A stretch of 64,000 nucleotides of DNA from Pectobacterium sp. CFBP8739 (GTDB taxonomy: Bacteria; Pseudomonadota; Gammaproteobacteria; Enterobacterales; Enterobacteriaceae): contig NZ_JACDRR010000021.1 in NCBI RefSeq assembly GCF_013449375.1, positions 132,853 through 196,852 on the forward strand, given 5' to 3'. This document shows positions 35,777 to 45,083 of this stretch, one piece after another. Numbering within the stretch: position 1 is the stretch's first letter; each line of letters begins with the position of its first letter. Made by a program: the position numbers and the translations under genes. The notes under the pieces are model-generated. The model searched no databases, was not told where the DNA came from, and saw only the letters and a list, made by a program, of their open reading frames with translations.

Positions 35777-37261
35777 ATGCCAAAAAATATCAATACCGGT
35801 AATGGCAGTAGTGCGTACAGCCCCAAACTATGTAATGAGGATCTGGCTCCGACCCGCGTTCAGAGCTGGTCTTGGTACAACATTTTTTCTTTCTGGATGT
35901 CAGATGTACACAGCATGGGGGGTTATGTGGTAGCCGCCAGCTTTTTCACATTGGGATTAGCGAGCTGGCAGGTATTACTGTGTCTTCTGGTGGGAATCTG
36001 TATTGTGCAGATCTGCGCCAACCTTGTGGCCAAACCAAGCCAGATGAGCGGTGTGCCTTACGCTGTGATCTGCCGTCAGGCATTCGGCGTATTTGGTGCC
36101 AATATTCCCGCGGTAATCCGTGGCTTAATCGCCTTTGCGTGGTACGGGATTCAAACCTATCTGGCAGCGCATGCCCTGATGCTGGTTCTACTCAAGTTTT
36201 ACCCAGACCTCGCCCCTCTGACGCAAAGCCACTGGCTCGGCTTGTCAACGTTAGGGTGGATATGCTTTGGCATCATGTGGTTCCTGCAAGCCATGGTATT
36301 TTGGCATGGCATGAATGCGATCAAACGCTTCATCGATTTCGCCGGCCCAGCGGTCTATGTCGTAATGACGATGCTCGCTGCTTGGATTATTTACCAAACT
36401 GGCTGGGAAAATATTTCGTTTACCCTGAGTAGCAAAACGCTGACGGCTGGCGAACAAACCTGGCAGATGCTCACCGCAACGGCGCTCGTCGTTTCCTACT
36501 TTTCCGGCCCGCTGTTAAATTTTGGTGATTTCTCTCGCTACGGTAAAAGTATGCAGGAAATCCGCCGCGGCAATCGCTGGGGGCTACCGTTTAATTTCCT
36601 GCTATTTTCTGTTATCACCGTCATTATTGTTTCAGGCACTCAGTCATTATTTGGCCGTATGATGACCGACCCCATCGAAACCGTCACGCACATTGGTAGC
36701 GATGTTGCGGTGGCTCTGGGGGTGTTGACCGTGATTGTCGCCACCATCGGGATCAATATTGTCGCCAACTTTGTCTCACCGGCCTTCGATTTCTCAAATT
36801 GCTCACCACAGCGCATCAGCTTCCGTACCGGCGGTATGATCGCCGCTGTCGGTTCCGTTCTGCTCACGCCCTGGAATCTTTTCAACTCACCAGAGCTGAT
36901 TCACTATACGCTTGATGTGCTTGGTGCTTTCATCGGCCCACTGTTCGGTATTCTGCTGATGGATTTCTACGTTATCAAAGGCGGGAAAGTCTATGTGGAT
37001 GATCTCTTCGACGCGACGCCGAAAGGACGCTACTGGTATCGAAACGGTTTCAATCCGAATGCACTGATGGCGCTGATTCCTGCGGTAGCCATTGGGCTGA
37101 TTATCAGCTTTACTCCAGAATGGCGCGATGCCGCCAACTTCAGTTGGTTTATCGGCGCGTTCCTTTCCGCAGGCTGCTACCGTTATTTAGCCCGTCACGA
37201 ACGTGTCGGCACCACCAAAAAATCTTTTGTTGCACGCCGTATGATCTTAGGAAAAGAGTAA
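35777..37261 (+). CDS. hpxC: Allantoin permease, NCS1 family (HpxC)
   Basis: 494 residues with about twelve membrane helices. NCS1 features: APTRVQSWSWYNIFSFWMSDVHS in the N-terminal region, SGVPYAVICRQAFGVFGANIPA, GIQTYLAAHALM and LLNFGDFSRYGKS. These match the nucleobase/hydantoin/allantoin branch. AAAGGAG lies ten bases before the ATG. It is divergent from hpxSAB, whose products racemise and open allantoin, which argues for allantoin as the substrate. A uracil or other base cannot be excluded from sequence alone. Confidence 0.88.
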   Translation: MPKNINTGNGSSAYSPKLCNEDLAPTRVQSWSWYNIFSFWMSDVHSMGGYVVAASFFTLGLASWQVLLCLLVGICIVQICANLVAKPSQMSGVPYAVICRQAFGVFGANIPAVIRGLIAFAWYGIQTYLAAHALMLVLLKFYPDLAPLTQSHWLGLSTLGWICFGIMWFLQAMVFWHGMNAIKRFIDFAGPAVYVVMTMLAAWIIYQTGWENISFTLSSKTLTAGEQTWQMLTATALVVSYFSGPLLNFGDFSRYGKSMQEIRRGNRWGLPFNFLLFSVITVIIVSGTQSLFGRMMTDPIETVTHIGSDVAVALGVLTVIVATIGINIVANFVSPAFDFSNCSPQRISFRTGGMIAAVGSVLLTPWNLFNSPELIHYTLDVLGAFIGPLFGILLMDFYVIKGGKVYVDDLFDATPKGRYWYRNGFNPNALMALIPAVAIGLIISFTPEWRDAANFSWFIGAFLSAGCYRYLARHERVGTTKKSFVARRMILGKE

Positions 37262-37267
37262 TCAGTC

Positions 37268-37294
37268 CGCGCCGCATAGCATTTATGCGGCGCG
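37268..37294. terminator. Hairpin between convergent hpxC and lpxP
   Basis: An 11-bp perfect stem (CGCGCCGCATA / TATGCGGCGCG) with a 5-base loop lies between the two convergent stops. T runs are poor on both sides, so it may be a bidirectional but weak terminator. Confidence 0.6.
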
Positions 37295-37301
37295 TCTGAC
37301 G

Positions 37302-38225
37302 TCAGACATAGAGCGACACTTCCCCTATCGGGCGTGTTTTAAAACGACGGTGCAGCCAGAGATACTGTTCGGGCGCACGCATGATTTCTTTCTCAATCAC
37401 CGTGTTCATGTAGCACGCCGCAGCCTGTTCATCGTGATACGGGTAACCCTGTAGCTCCGGTTGGATCACCAAGTGGTAACCCGACGCATCCGGCTTACGA
37501 ATCAGCACTGTCGTCATCATCGCAGGTTTGGCCAGACGGCCGATCGTGTACGTGCCGCTGGTGGTCGCCGCATTTTTCACTGCAAAGAACGGGGCAAACA
37601 CGCTGCCTTTAGGGCCGTAATCCTGATCGGGCGCGAACCATACCGCTTCCCCGCGCTTCAACGCTTGCACCATACCGCGCAGATCTTTACGGTCGATCAT
37701 CGCCTTGTTCGAACGAGAGCGTCCCCAAGTTTGTACCCATTCCATCGCTTTATTATTGTGCGGACGGTACATCGCCATCATCGGTTGACACAGCCCCATC
37801 GCCCTGCCTCCCAGCTCCAGCGACATAAAGTGAATACCAATCACCATTACGCCCTGACCTTTTGCTGTCGCGTGCTGTAAATGCTCCAACCCTGAAACAT
37901 CAAACCACTGGCGCACGCGACGATCGGGCCAGAACCAGGCAATGCCGGTTTCAACCAAAGCCATGCCGAGCGATGCAAAGTTGCGGTTTATCATCGCTTC
38001 ACGTTCGTCATCAGAAATGGTGGGGAAACAGAGTTCAAGATTACGCCGAGCAATCGCCACTCGACGTTTTAGAAAGAGACGGGACAGTCGCCCCGCACTG
38101 CTCCCGAGTTTCATCAGCAGCGGGTAAGGAAGTTGAACTAATAAAAACAGCACACCAAGGCCGAACCACGTCGTCCAATAGCGCGGGTGGAGTAATGCCC
38201 TAGTAAATGTTTGCTTAATTTTCAT
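37302..38225 (-). CDS. lpxP: Lipid A palmitoleoyl acyltransferase LpxP
   Basis: 307 residues from ATG 38225. It has an N-terminal membrane helix (FGLGVLFLLVQLPYPLLM) and the acyltransferase HX4E motif as HFMSLE. GGRAMGLCQPMMAMYRPHNN, WFAPDQDYGPKGSVFAPFFA, APEQYLWLHRRFKTRPIGEVSLYV and QAAACYMN read as LpxP rather than LpxL. LpxP adds palmitoleate to Kdo2-lipid IVA in place of laurate at low temperature in E. coli. It is a single gene at the edge of the purine region. Cold induction is known for the family; no cold-shock signal was recognised here. Confidence 0.9.
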   Translation of the reverse strand: MKIKQTFTRALLHPRYWTTWFGLGVLFLLVQLPYPLLMKLGSSAGRLSRLFLKRRVAIARRNLELCFPTISDDEREAMINRNFASLGMALVETGIAWFWPDRRVRQWFDVSGLEHLQHATAKGQGVMVIGIHFMSLELGGRAMGLCQPMMAMYRPHNNKAMEWVQTWGRSRSNKAMIDRKDLRGMVQALKRGEAVWFAPDQDYGPKGSVFAPFFAVKNAATTSGTYTIGRLAKPAMMTTVLIRKPDASGYHLVIQPELQGYPYHDEQAAACYMNTVIEKEIMRAPEQYLWLHRRFKTRPIGEVSLYV

Positions 38226-38531
38226 GATACTCGTCTTTAAGTGATTAACAGCGTACCGCATAAAGAGTCGTTCTTATCGCGCTACATCTATCATGACACT
38301 TATTTATAGGAATCGTTTTATCTGTGTGGAAAACTGCTTCTGACCGTTATCACGCATGAGGTTAAAAAGCAGGATAAACATGCTGATAACACAGAGGGGA
38401 TGTTGAGCAGCCGATGGACGGCTGACGGCGGTACTCATCATACCTGATTCAGACATAATTAAAGAGTGGCTGCATCAAAAATCATCCTCATCACAATCAA
38501 ATCAGCATGAGTGACTAGCTAGCAGGGAAAG
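38226..38531. other. Non-coding stretch upstream of lpxP
   Basis: No credible gene. A small hairpin CAGCCG-ATGGA-CGGCTG lies at 38409-38425. Otherwise only AT-rich sequence that should include the lpxP promoter is visible. Confidence 0.4.
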
Positions 38532-38548
38532 TGCACTATTGTGGGGCA
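38532..38548. promoter_or_regulatory. NtrC-like site upstream of guaD operon
   Basis: TGCACTATTGTGGGGCA matches the NtrC consensus TGCACCA-N3-TGGTGCA at 12 of 14 defined bases. It is about 250 bases before the predicted sigma54 start, within reach for an enhancer. Confidence 0.6.
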
Positions 38549-38621
38549 AATTATCCACACATCATACAGTCAAAAAAGAAAAAACCGCCATCAAACAGAA
38601 TATTATTCCGTCATCTTTAGT

Positions 38622-38657
38622 GCGCAAACGGTTACCAATATTAGCAACCGTTTGCAT
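38622..38657. promoter_or_regulatory. Paired PurR-like boxes forming a large inverted repeat
   Basis: Two 16-base elements (38622-38637 and 38642-38657) each fit the PurR/LacI-type consensus core GCAA-N-CG-N-TT-N-C. Together they form a perfect 10-base inverted repeat (GCAAACGGTT / AACCGTTTGC) separated by 12 bases. They lie between the NtrC site and the guaD promoter. They could bind PurR or a paralogue, or form a stem in RNA. Confidence 0.55.
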
Positions 38658-38762
38658 ACAGAAAGATAACGTCATTTTTTCATTATTTTGAATTTTTGTT
38701 GCGCAACAAGATAAAAATAATTTAATTTCAAACATATAAGTTAAACTCCATAAAATTACACA

Positions 38763-38779
38763 TTGGCATACGCTTTGCA
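38763..38779 (+). promoter_or_regulatory. Sigma54 promoter of the guaD-xdhABC operon
   Basis: TTGGCATACGCTTTGCA has the -24 TGGCA and -12 TTGCA elements with GG and GC pairs 12 bases apart. Only two consensus positions differ. The start would be near 38790, 90 bases before guaD. Confidence 0.8.
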
Positions 38780-38880
38780 AAATTATCGTTATCTGCGGTA
38801 ACAGCCTTGCGTCCTCAACATTGATTTGAGGGCGAACAAGGCACACGAAGGAACGCCTTCGTATAAAAAGAGGTTTTGCT

Positions 38881-40212
38881 ATGACGATAAATTATACCTG
38901 CGCATTACGTAGCCAGTTTTTCGATATTACCGATTTAGCGGCGCGGCCAGATGACATGCTAAAACAGAGTCGCAGCTTCAACGATGGGCTATTGTTTCTC
39001 GACGGTAACCATATCGTCGCGCTAGTGGAATGGGAAACAGGGTGTCAGTGGCTACGTCATCCAACGGACTATATCGATTACCGTGACAAACTGATTGTGC
39101 CAGGCTTTGTCGACACTCACCTGCATTACCCGCAAACCGAGATGGTCGGTGCGTGGGGAGAACAGTTGTTAGAATGGTTGCAAACCTATACGTTTCCCAC
39201 GGAAAGCAAATATGCCGATAGCGACTATGCCGCTGCGATGTCGGCGTTCTTTCTCAATCAGCTTCTGGCTAACGGTACGACAACGGCATTGGTGTTCGGT
39301 ACTGTACACCCAGAATCCGTAGACGCCCTGTTTCGCGCCGCGAGCCATCTTGAAATGCGCCTGATCGCCGGCAAAGTGATGATGGACAGAAATGCGCCAC
39401 CTTATCTGCTTGAAACGCCAGAGCAGAGCTACCAACAAACGCGCGACCTGATTCTGCGCTGGCACAATAAAGGGCGCATCAATTACGCCCTCACGCCGCG
39501 CTTCGCGCCGACCTCCTCACCCGCGCTGATGCGCACAGTGGAACGATTACGTCAGGAATTCCCAGACGTCTGGCTACACACCCATTTAAGTGAAAATCCC
39601 GATGAAGTCGCGTGGGTTAAAGCCCTTTGGCCCGAGCACAGCAGCTATCTCGGGGTGTATCACCATTACCACATGACAGGCAGGCGGAGCGTATTTGCTC
39701 ATGCCATTCATCTGGAACCGTGCGAGTGGGAATGCCTGCGCGACACCGATTCATCAATCGCTTTCTGTCCCACGTCGAACTTATTTCTCGGCAGCGGTCT
39801 CTTCCCGTTACAGACTTGTCTCGATCACGGTATACGCGTCGGGATCGGTACGGATATTGGCGCAGGTACCACCTTTAATATGTTGCAGACACTCGGAGAA
39901 GCCTACAAAGTCGCGCAGTTGCAAAGGAACAAACTCCATGCTTGCCAAGCGTTCTATCATGCAACGCTGGGGGGCGCTCACGCCTTGGATCTCGATCGCT
40001 ACATCGGCAACTTCATGCCAGGCAAAGAGGCTGACTTCGTGGTGTTAGATCTGGCCGTCAGCCCACTGCAAAAAATGCGTCTGGCAAGCTGCCATGATAT
40101 CTACGAAAAGCTGTTTTTACTGATGACTCTGGGAGACGACCGCAATATCTGGCACACCTGGGTTAACGGCCACTGTGTCTGGCGTCAGGATGACGTGGAG
40201 AAAGCCGCATGA
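38881..40212 (+). CDS. guaD: Guanine deaminase
   Basis: 443 residues of the amidohydrolase superfamily. Zinc and catalytic motifs are visible: GFVDTHLHYPQTEM (HxH), WLHTHLSENPDEV, and SIAFCPTSNLFLGSGLFPL and VGIGTDIGAGT (metal Asp). It converts guanine to xanthine and ammonia. The TGA overlaps the xdhA ATG by 4 bases, so guaD heads the operon guaD-xdhA-xdhB-xdhC. A predicted sigma54 promoter precedes it. GhxP would supply the guanine. Confidence 0.95.
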   Translation: MTINYTCALRSQFFDITDLAARPDDMLKQSRSFNDGLLFLDGNHIVALVEWETGCQWLRHPTDYIDYRDKLIVPGFVDTHLHYPQTEMVGAWGEQLLEWLQTYTFPTESKYADSDYAAAMSAFFLNQLLANGTTTALVFGTVHPESVDALFRAASHLEMRLIAGKVMMDRNAPPYLLETPEQSYQQTRDLILRWHNKGRINYALTPRFAPTSSPALMRTVERLRQEFPDVWLHTHLSENPDEVAWVKALWPEHSSYLGVYHHYHMTGRRSVFAHAIHLEPCEWECLRDTDSSIAFCPTSNLFLGSGLFPLQTCLDHGIRVGIGTDIGAGTTFNMLQTLGEAYKVAQLQRNKLHACQAFYHATLGGAHALDLDRYIGNFMPGKEADFVVLDLAVSPLQKMRLASCHDIYEKLFLLMTLGDDRNIWHTWVNGHCVWRQDDVEKAA

Positions 40213-41642
40213 TTCGCTTCTTACTGAACCAAACGCTCAAGACGTTAACGGACACCGCACCCGATACCACGCTGCTCCGCTGGCTGCGCACACAGGAAAG
40301 ACGCACAGGCACCAAAGAAGGCTGTGCCTCAGGGGACTGCGGCGCCTGTACCATCGTTATTGGCGAACCGACCGCTGAGGGTATGGCCTACCAGACTGCC
40401 AACAGTTGCATCATGCTCATGAGCCAACTTCACGGCAAACAGTTGCTAACCGTGGAAGATTTGTCTGAAAACGGCGTACTCCATCCCGTACAGCAGGCCA
40501 TGGCCGACAGCCATGCCTCTCAGTGTGGCTTTTGTACACCGGGTTTTGTGATGTCGACTTTTGCGTTACAAAAATCGGGATGCTCGGGTTCCAGACACGA
40601 TGTTGAACAGCAGTTAGCCGGCAACTTGTGCCGCTGTACGGGCTACCGCCCCATCATCAGCGCGGCACAACAGGTTTGTGGAGTGGATATCCACGATCAC
40701 TTTCGTGAGCAGGCACAAGCAACCGCAAAACGACTCAATGAAATACGTGCGATCCGGCAAGAGAACACCACTGATGACGTGAATGCATTGCCCACGACAG
40801 TGGCAGAACTGGCGCGGACTTATCTGCGCCATCCTTCCGCGCATTTGCTGGCGGGTGGCACCGATTTAGCGCTTAACGTGACACAACACCATCGCCCACT
40901 TGAGCGCATCATCGCCTTGCATCGGGTTGAGGAACTGCAACACATCACTATCACCGATGAAACCATCACACTCGGTGCCGGCGTGACGCTTCAACGCTGC
41001 CAGCTCGCGCTGGAAACGCTGATTCCCGCGTTCAGTCAAGCACTGGAACGGTTCGCATCGCGCCAGATTCGCAATCAGGGAACGCTGGCAGGTAATCTTG
41101 CTAATGCCTCCCCCATTGGCGACGGCGCGCCGATGCTGCTGGCGCTTAATGCTCGCTTAGTGTTACAGCGCGGCGACCACTCGCGTGAGCTTCCCCTCGA
41201 TCAATTTTTTCTGGCCTACCGTCAGACCGCGTTGCAACGCGGCGAATTTATCCGCGATATCATCATTCCACGCGCCAGTATTTCCCCAACATTTGCCGCT
41301 TGGAAGGTATCCAAACGGCGCGATGACGATATTTCGACCGTATTTGCCGCCTTCAATATTCAGACGGAAGAAGGCCGAGTCACGCAAGCGCGCATCGGTT
41401 TCGGTGGCATGGCGGCCATCCCTTCACGAGCAAAAGCCTGTGAGCAAGCGCTGTTGCAACATCCTTTGTCTGATGCATTAGCGTCCGCCTGCGCCGCACT
41501 GGCACAGGATTTTTCACCACTGAATGACTTCCGTGGCAGCGGAGACTATCGCCTCGCTATCGCACAAAACCTGCTGCGGCGCTACGCCTTGCAGCAGCAC
41601 TATCCACAAGCCGCGCTGGAGGTAGATAGCTATGTTGATTAA
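40209..41642 (+). CDS. xdhA: Xanthine dehydrogenase small subunit (FeS and FAD)
   Basis: 477 residues. The N-terminal plant-ferredoxin-type [2Fe-2S] domain has GCASGDCGACTIVIGEP with further Cys in NSCIM. The second [2Fe-2S] helical domain has CGFCTPGFVM and CRCTGYRPI. An FAD-binding domain (from about residue 195) has HLLAGGTDLALNVTQ and IRNQGTLAGNLANASPIGDGAP. It overlaps guaD (4 bases) and xdhB (11 bases). It transfers electrons from the molybdenum site in XdhB to NAD+. Confidence 0.95.
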   Translation: MIRFLLNQTLKTLTDTAPDTTLLRWLRTQERRTGTKEGCASGDCGACTIVIGEPTAEGMAYQTANSCIMLMSQLHGKQLLTVEDLSENGVLHPVQQAMADSHASQCGFCTPGFVMSTFALQKSGCSGSRHDVEQQLAGNLCRCTGYRPIISAAQQVCGVDIHDHFREQAQATAKRLNEIRAIRQENTTDDVNALPTTVAELARTYLRHPSAHLLAGGTDLALNVTQHHRPLERIIALHRVEELQHITITDETITLGAGVTLQRCQLALETLIPAFSQALERFASRQIRNQGTLAGNLANASPIGDGAPMLLALNARLVLQRGDHSRELPLDQFFLAYRQTALQRGEFIRDIIIPRASISPTFAAWKVSKRRDDDISTVFAAFNIQTEEGRVTQARIGFGGMAAIPSRAKACEQALLQHPLSDALASACAALAQDFSPLNDFRGSGDYRLAIAQNLLRRYALQQHYPQAALEVDSYVD

Positions 41643-43986
41643 TACCGAACACCTGTCAGAACAGCGGTTGGTGGAACAGTTTCATCGTGAACTCATGGGC
41701 GGTGCAGGCCGTAGCCAAAAACATGACAGCGCAGACAAACAAGTGAGCGGCCAAGCCGACTATGTCGATGACAAGGCGACATTACCCGGTTTATTACACC
41801 TCTGCCCAGTGCTGAGCGAGCATGCCCACGCTCATATTCTCGGTATTGATACGCAGGCTTGCCTCGCGGTGCCAGGGGTCATTCGCATTCTCAGTTGGCA
41901 AGATGTTCCTGGTGAATTGGATATTGGCGCGCTGGCGCCTGGGGAGCCATTGTTCGCTAAAGAAACGGTGGAATATCACGGTCAGATCGTGTTGATGGTG
42001 GTCGCCGAAAGCTGGGAAGCCGCGCAGAGCGGCGCCAACGCGGTTAATGTCACGTACCAACCGCTAGAAGCCATATTAGATGTGGAAGAGGCGTTGCGAC
42101 GCGAATTCTGGGTAGAAGCCCCGCACGTGCACCAACGTGGCAATGTGGATACGGCGCTGTCTGATGCGCCTCATCGTATTCAAGGGCAATTTCATATCGG
42201 CGGACAGGAACACTTTTATCTGGAAGGTCAGGTCGCCATGGTTCTGCCGGGAGAAGATCACACCCTTCAGGTTTTTTCCTCAACGCAACATCCCACCGAG
42301 GTACAGAAACTGGTCTCATCGGTACTCGGCCTATCCATGAACAAAGTCACTGTCGATATGCGCCGAATGGGGGGAGGATTTGGCGGTAAGGAAACGCAGG
42401 CAGCTAGCATCGCCTGCCATGCAGCGTTGGCCGCCTATCTGACGAGGCGCCCCGCCAAGCTACGTCTGAGCCGTCGTGATGATATGCGAACCACCGGCAA
42501 ACGGCACCCTTTCTTCGTGCGTTATGATGTTGGTTTTACCGATGATGGCATGCTGCACGGTGTCGCGATCGATCTGGCGGCAAACTGCGGCTACGCCCTC
42601 GATCTTTCCGGTTCTATCTGCGATCGCGCCATGTTTCATGCAGACAATGCCTACTACCTCGGCGATGCGCGTATCACGGGCTATCGCTGCCGCACGCATT
42701 TGGCCTCCAATACCGCTTATCGCGGATTCGGCGGACCACAGGGCATGGTCGCCATCGAACAAATTATGGATCGCATCGCCCGTGAACTGGGGTGCGACCC
42801 ACTGACGATCCGTAAACGTAACTATTATGGCAAGGCAGAACGCAACGTCACGCACTACTGGCAAACGATAGAAGACAATGCGCTGCCAGAAATCACCCAA
42901 CAACTGGAGCACCGCGCGGACTATCACGCGCGCCGTGAAGCAATCCACCAATTTAACGCCGCCAGTCCGGTACTCAAGCGTGGTCTGGCGCTCACGCCAG
43001 TGAAGTTCGGCATCTCTTTTACGTCGAGCTTTTTAAATCAGGCTGGGGCATTAATCCTGATCTATACCGATGGCACAGTGCAGCTCAATCACGGCGGTAC
43101 CGAGATGGGACAAGGCCTCAACACCAAAGTCGCGCAGGTCGTGGCGGAGGTATTGCAAATTCCGCTGGAGACAATTCAGGTCACCGCCACCAGTACCGGC
43201 AAAGTGCCCAATACGTCTCCCACCGCCGCGTCATCGGGCGCTGACCTAAACGGCAAAGCGGCGGAAATCGCCGCGCAAACACTGAAAACACGGCTGACAG
43301 AGATGCTGTGTCAATTACATCACTGTGATGAACAGGACGTCGTCTTTCGTAACGGCATTGTACAGGTACCAGGAAAATACTATCACTTTGCCGATGTCAC
43401 CAATCTGGCATGGCTGAATCAGGTTTCGCTCTCTGCCACTGGCTTTTACAAGGTTCCCGGTATTCACTACGACCGCGCCGCAGGGCGAGGACAACCGTTT
43501 TACTATTTTGCCTACGGCGCAGCCTGCTCAGAAGTTCTGGTTGATACCTTGACTGGCGAGTATCGGCTGTTGCGCACGGATATCTTGCACGATGTTGGGC
43601 AGTCGCTGAATCCAGCGTTGGATATCGGCCAGATCGAGGGCGGGTTTATTCAGGGCGCGGGGTGGTTAACCTGTGAAGAACTGGTGTGGGATCAGAAGGG
43701 ACGTCTGCTTACCGACAGTCCGATGAGCTACAAGATCCCTGCCATCAGCGACATCCCGCCGGATTTCCGTGTACATCTGCTGGAAAACCACGCCAATTCC
43801 AAACAGACGGTTTACCGTTCAAAAGCCGTCGGCGAACCGCCTTTTATGTTAGGCATTTCCGTCTGGTGTGCGTTACAGGATGCGGTGGCTAGCCTAGCAA
43901 ACTATCGCCACCACCCGCATCTTGATGCGCCAGCTACGCCTGAGCGCGTATTTTGGGGGATACAGTCGCAGCGGGAGATGGCATGA
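41632..43986 (+). CDS. xdhB: Xanthine dehydrogenase large subunit (molybdopterin)
   Basis: 784 residues. An N-terminal a/b hammerhead domain (GQADYVDDKATLPGLLHLCPVLSEHAHA) is followed by molybdopterin-binding repeats. Cofactor and active-site motifs include MRRMGGGFGGKETQA, NTAYRGFGGPQGM, GGTEMGQGLNTKVAQV and, near the C-terminus, SKAVGEPPFML with the catalytic Glu. GGAGG lies eight bases before the ATG. It oxidises hypoxanthine and xanthine to urate. The stop overlaps xdhC by 4 bases. Confidence 0.96.
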   Translation: MLINTEHLSEQRLVEQFHRELMGGAGRSQKHDSADKQVSGQADYVDDKATLPGLLHLCPVLSEHAHAHILGIDTQACLAVPGVIRILSWQDVPGELDIGALAPGEPLFAKETVEYHGQIVLMVVAESWEAAQSGANAVNVTYQPLEAILDVEEALRREFWVEAPHVHQRGNVDTALSDAPHRIQGQFHIGGQEHFYLEGQVAMVLPGEDHTLQVFSSTQHPTEVQKLVSSVLGLSMNKVTVDMRRMGGGFGGKETQAASIACHAALAAYLTRRPAKLRLSRRDDMRTTGKRHPFFVRYDVGFTDDGMLHGVAIDLAANCGYALDLSGSICDRAMFHADNAYYLGDARITGYRCRTHLASNTAYRGFGGPQGMVAIEQIMDRIARELGCDPLTIRKRNYYGKAERNVTHYWQTIEDNALPEITQQLEHRADYHARREAIHQFNAASPVLKRGLALTPVKFGISFTSSFLNQAGALILIYTDGTVQLNHGGTEMGQGLNTKVAQVVAEVLQIPLETIQVTATSTGKVPNTSPTAASSGADLNGKAAEIAAQTLKTRLTEMLCQLHHCDEQDVVFRNGIVQVPGKYYHFADVTNLAWLNQVSLSATGFYKVPGIHYDRAAGRGQPFYYFAYGAACSEVLVDTLTGEYRLLRTDILHDVGQSLNPALDIGQIEGGFIQGAGWLTCEELVWDQKGRLLTDSPMSYKIPAISDIPPDFRVHLLENHANSKQTVYRSKAVGEPPFMLGISVWCALQDAVASLANYRHHPHLDAPATPERVFWGIQSQREMA

Positions 43987-44768
43987 ACGATACCTGGATT
44001 AACATTCTGAGTACCTTGCACGCCCGTCATGAAGCGTGTGTCCTGCTGACACTGCTGGGCGAGAAAGGCTCCGTCCCGCGTGATGGCGGCACCAAAATGA
44101 TCGTCACCTCACAGGAAAGCTGGCTGACCATCGGCGGCGGCAATCTGGAGTATCAATGCATCGCCATTGCTCGCGATATGTTAAGACAACATGCGACTCA
44201 GCCGCGCATTGAGCACTTTAACCTTGGTGCTAGGGCGGGCCAGTGCTGCGGTGGCATGACCACGGTGTTGCTGGAGCCCTTGGTTTTACCCCAGCCACAT
44301 ATTGTGGTCTTTGGTGCAGGCCACGTCGGTCAGGCGCTGGTGTCGTTACTTGCCACCCTGCCCTGCCGGATAGCGTGGGTGGATGAACGAGAAGAGATGT
44401 TCCGTGAAGTGCCGCCGGGGGTGATCACCCGCCATCTGGAAGATCCGTTAGATGCGGTGAAAGACAGCCCCGTCGGCAGCTATTTCGTGGTCATGACGCA
44501 CCACCATCCACGCGATCTCACACTGGCAGAAGCCATTCTGAAACGCGGCGATTATCGCTACTTTGGCCTGATCGGATCCCACACGAAACGCCAGCGCTTC
44601 ACCTACCAGTTAACCGGAAAAGGCATCAGTGAAGCACAGCTTGCGACGATGCGTTGTCCGGTTGGTCTGCCGGATGTTAAGGGGAAGCTACCGGCAGAAA
44701 TCGCTGTGGCGATCGCCGGAGAAATTATTGCGGTTTACCATCAAGTATCAACTGCCGCGGTAGGTTGA
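43983..44768 (+). CDS. xdhC: XdhC molybdenum-cofactor insertion/sulfuration factor
   Basis: 261 residues starting at the ATG overlapping the xdhB TGA; an earlier in-frame start within xdhB is unlikely. The N-terminal XdhC/CoxI domain has GEKGSVPRDGGTKM, and GQCCGGMTTVLLEP is typical. A C-terminal Rossmann domain has IVVFGAGHVGQALVSLL and the GLIGSHTKRQRF motif. It binds Mo cofactor and helps to sulfurate and insert it into XdhB. It ends convergently with hpxT, overlapping by 21 bases. Confidence 0.94.
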   Translation: MNDTWINILSTLHARHEACVLLTLLGEKGSVPRDGGTKMIVTSQESWLTIGGGNLEYQCIAIARDMLRQHATQPRIEHFNLGARAGQCCGGMTTVLLEPLVLPQPHIVVFGAGHVGQALVSLLATLPCRIAWVDEREEMFREVPPGVITRHLEDPLDAVKDSPVGSYFVVMTHHHPRDLTLAEAILKRGDYRYFGLIGSHTKRQRFTYQLTGKGISEAQLATMRCPVGLPDVKGKLPAEIAVAIAGEIIAVYHQVSTAAVG

Positions 44769-45083
44769 CCAAGACCACGGCGAAATCAGGAAGGGCAGAT
44801 GATAGTGCCCGCCAGAAGTGCTGAGACGAAAATCAATCTGCGCCTCAACAAACAACGACTCGCGGTTTGCCGCAGCAAACCAATCGCCAATCGCGGCCGT
44901 CAGGCGATAGTGTCCCGCAGGCAGCGGGGCGTTGACGAACGCTGCAATACGACCATCTTCGTTGGTGACATCTTCAGCGATCATGCGCCAGTGAGCATCG
45001 TCCTGCCGCTCTAAGCGAACCTTTATGCCAACGGCAGGCTGGCCTAAAGCAATATCCAGAATATGGGTACTTAGCGTGCTCAT
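44748..45083 (-). CDS. hpxT: 5-hydroxyisourate hydrolase (HpxT, transthyretin-like)
   Basis: 111 residues. It begins MSTLSTHILDIALGQPAVG (active-site His, LSTHVLD pattern) and has the C-terminal HYHLPFLISPWSWSTYRGS, matching the HYHVPLLLSPxxYSTYRGS signature of HIU hydrolase. It hydrolyses 5-hydroxyisourate to OHCU after HpxO action. Its ATG overlaps the hpxQ stop by 4 bases. No secretion signal, so it is cytoplasmic. Confidence 0.95.
   Translation of the reverse strand: MSTLSTHILDIALGQPAVGIKVRLERQDDAHWRMIAEDVTNEDGRIAAFVNAPLPAGHYRLTAAIGDWFAAANRESLFVEAQIDFRLSTSGGHYHLPFLISPWSWSTYRGS

Noticed and set aside
38562-38846. 94-codon minus-strand frame upstream of guaD
   Set aside because: It overlaps the PurR-like boxes and sigma54 promoter, and the translation has no family resemblance.
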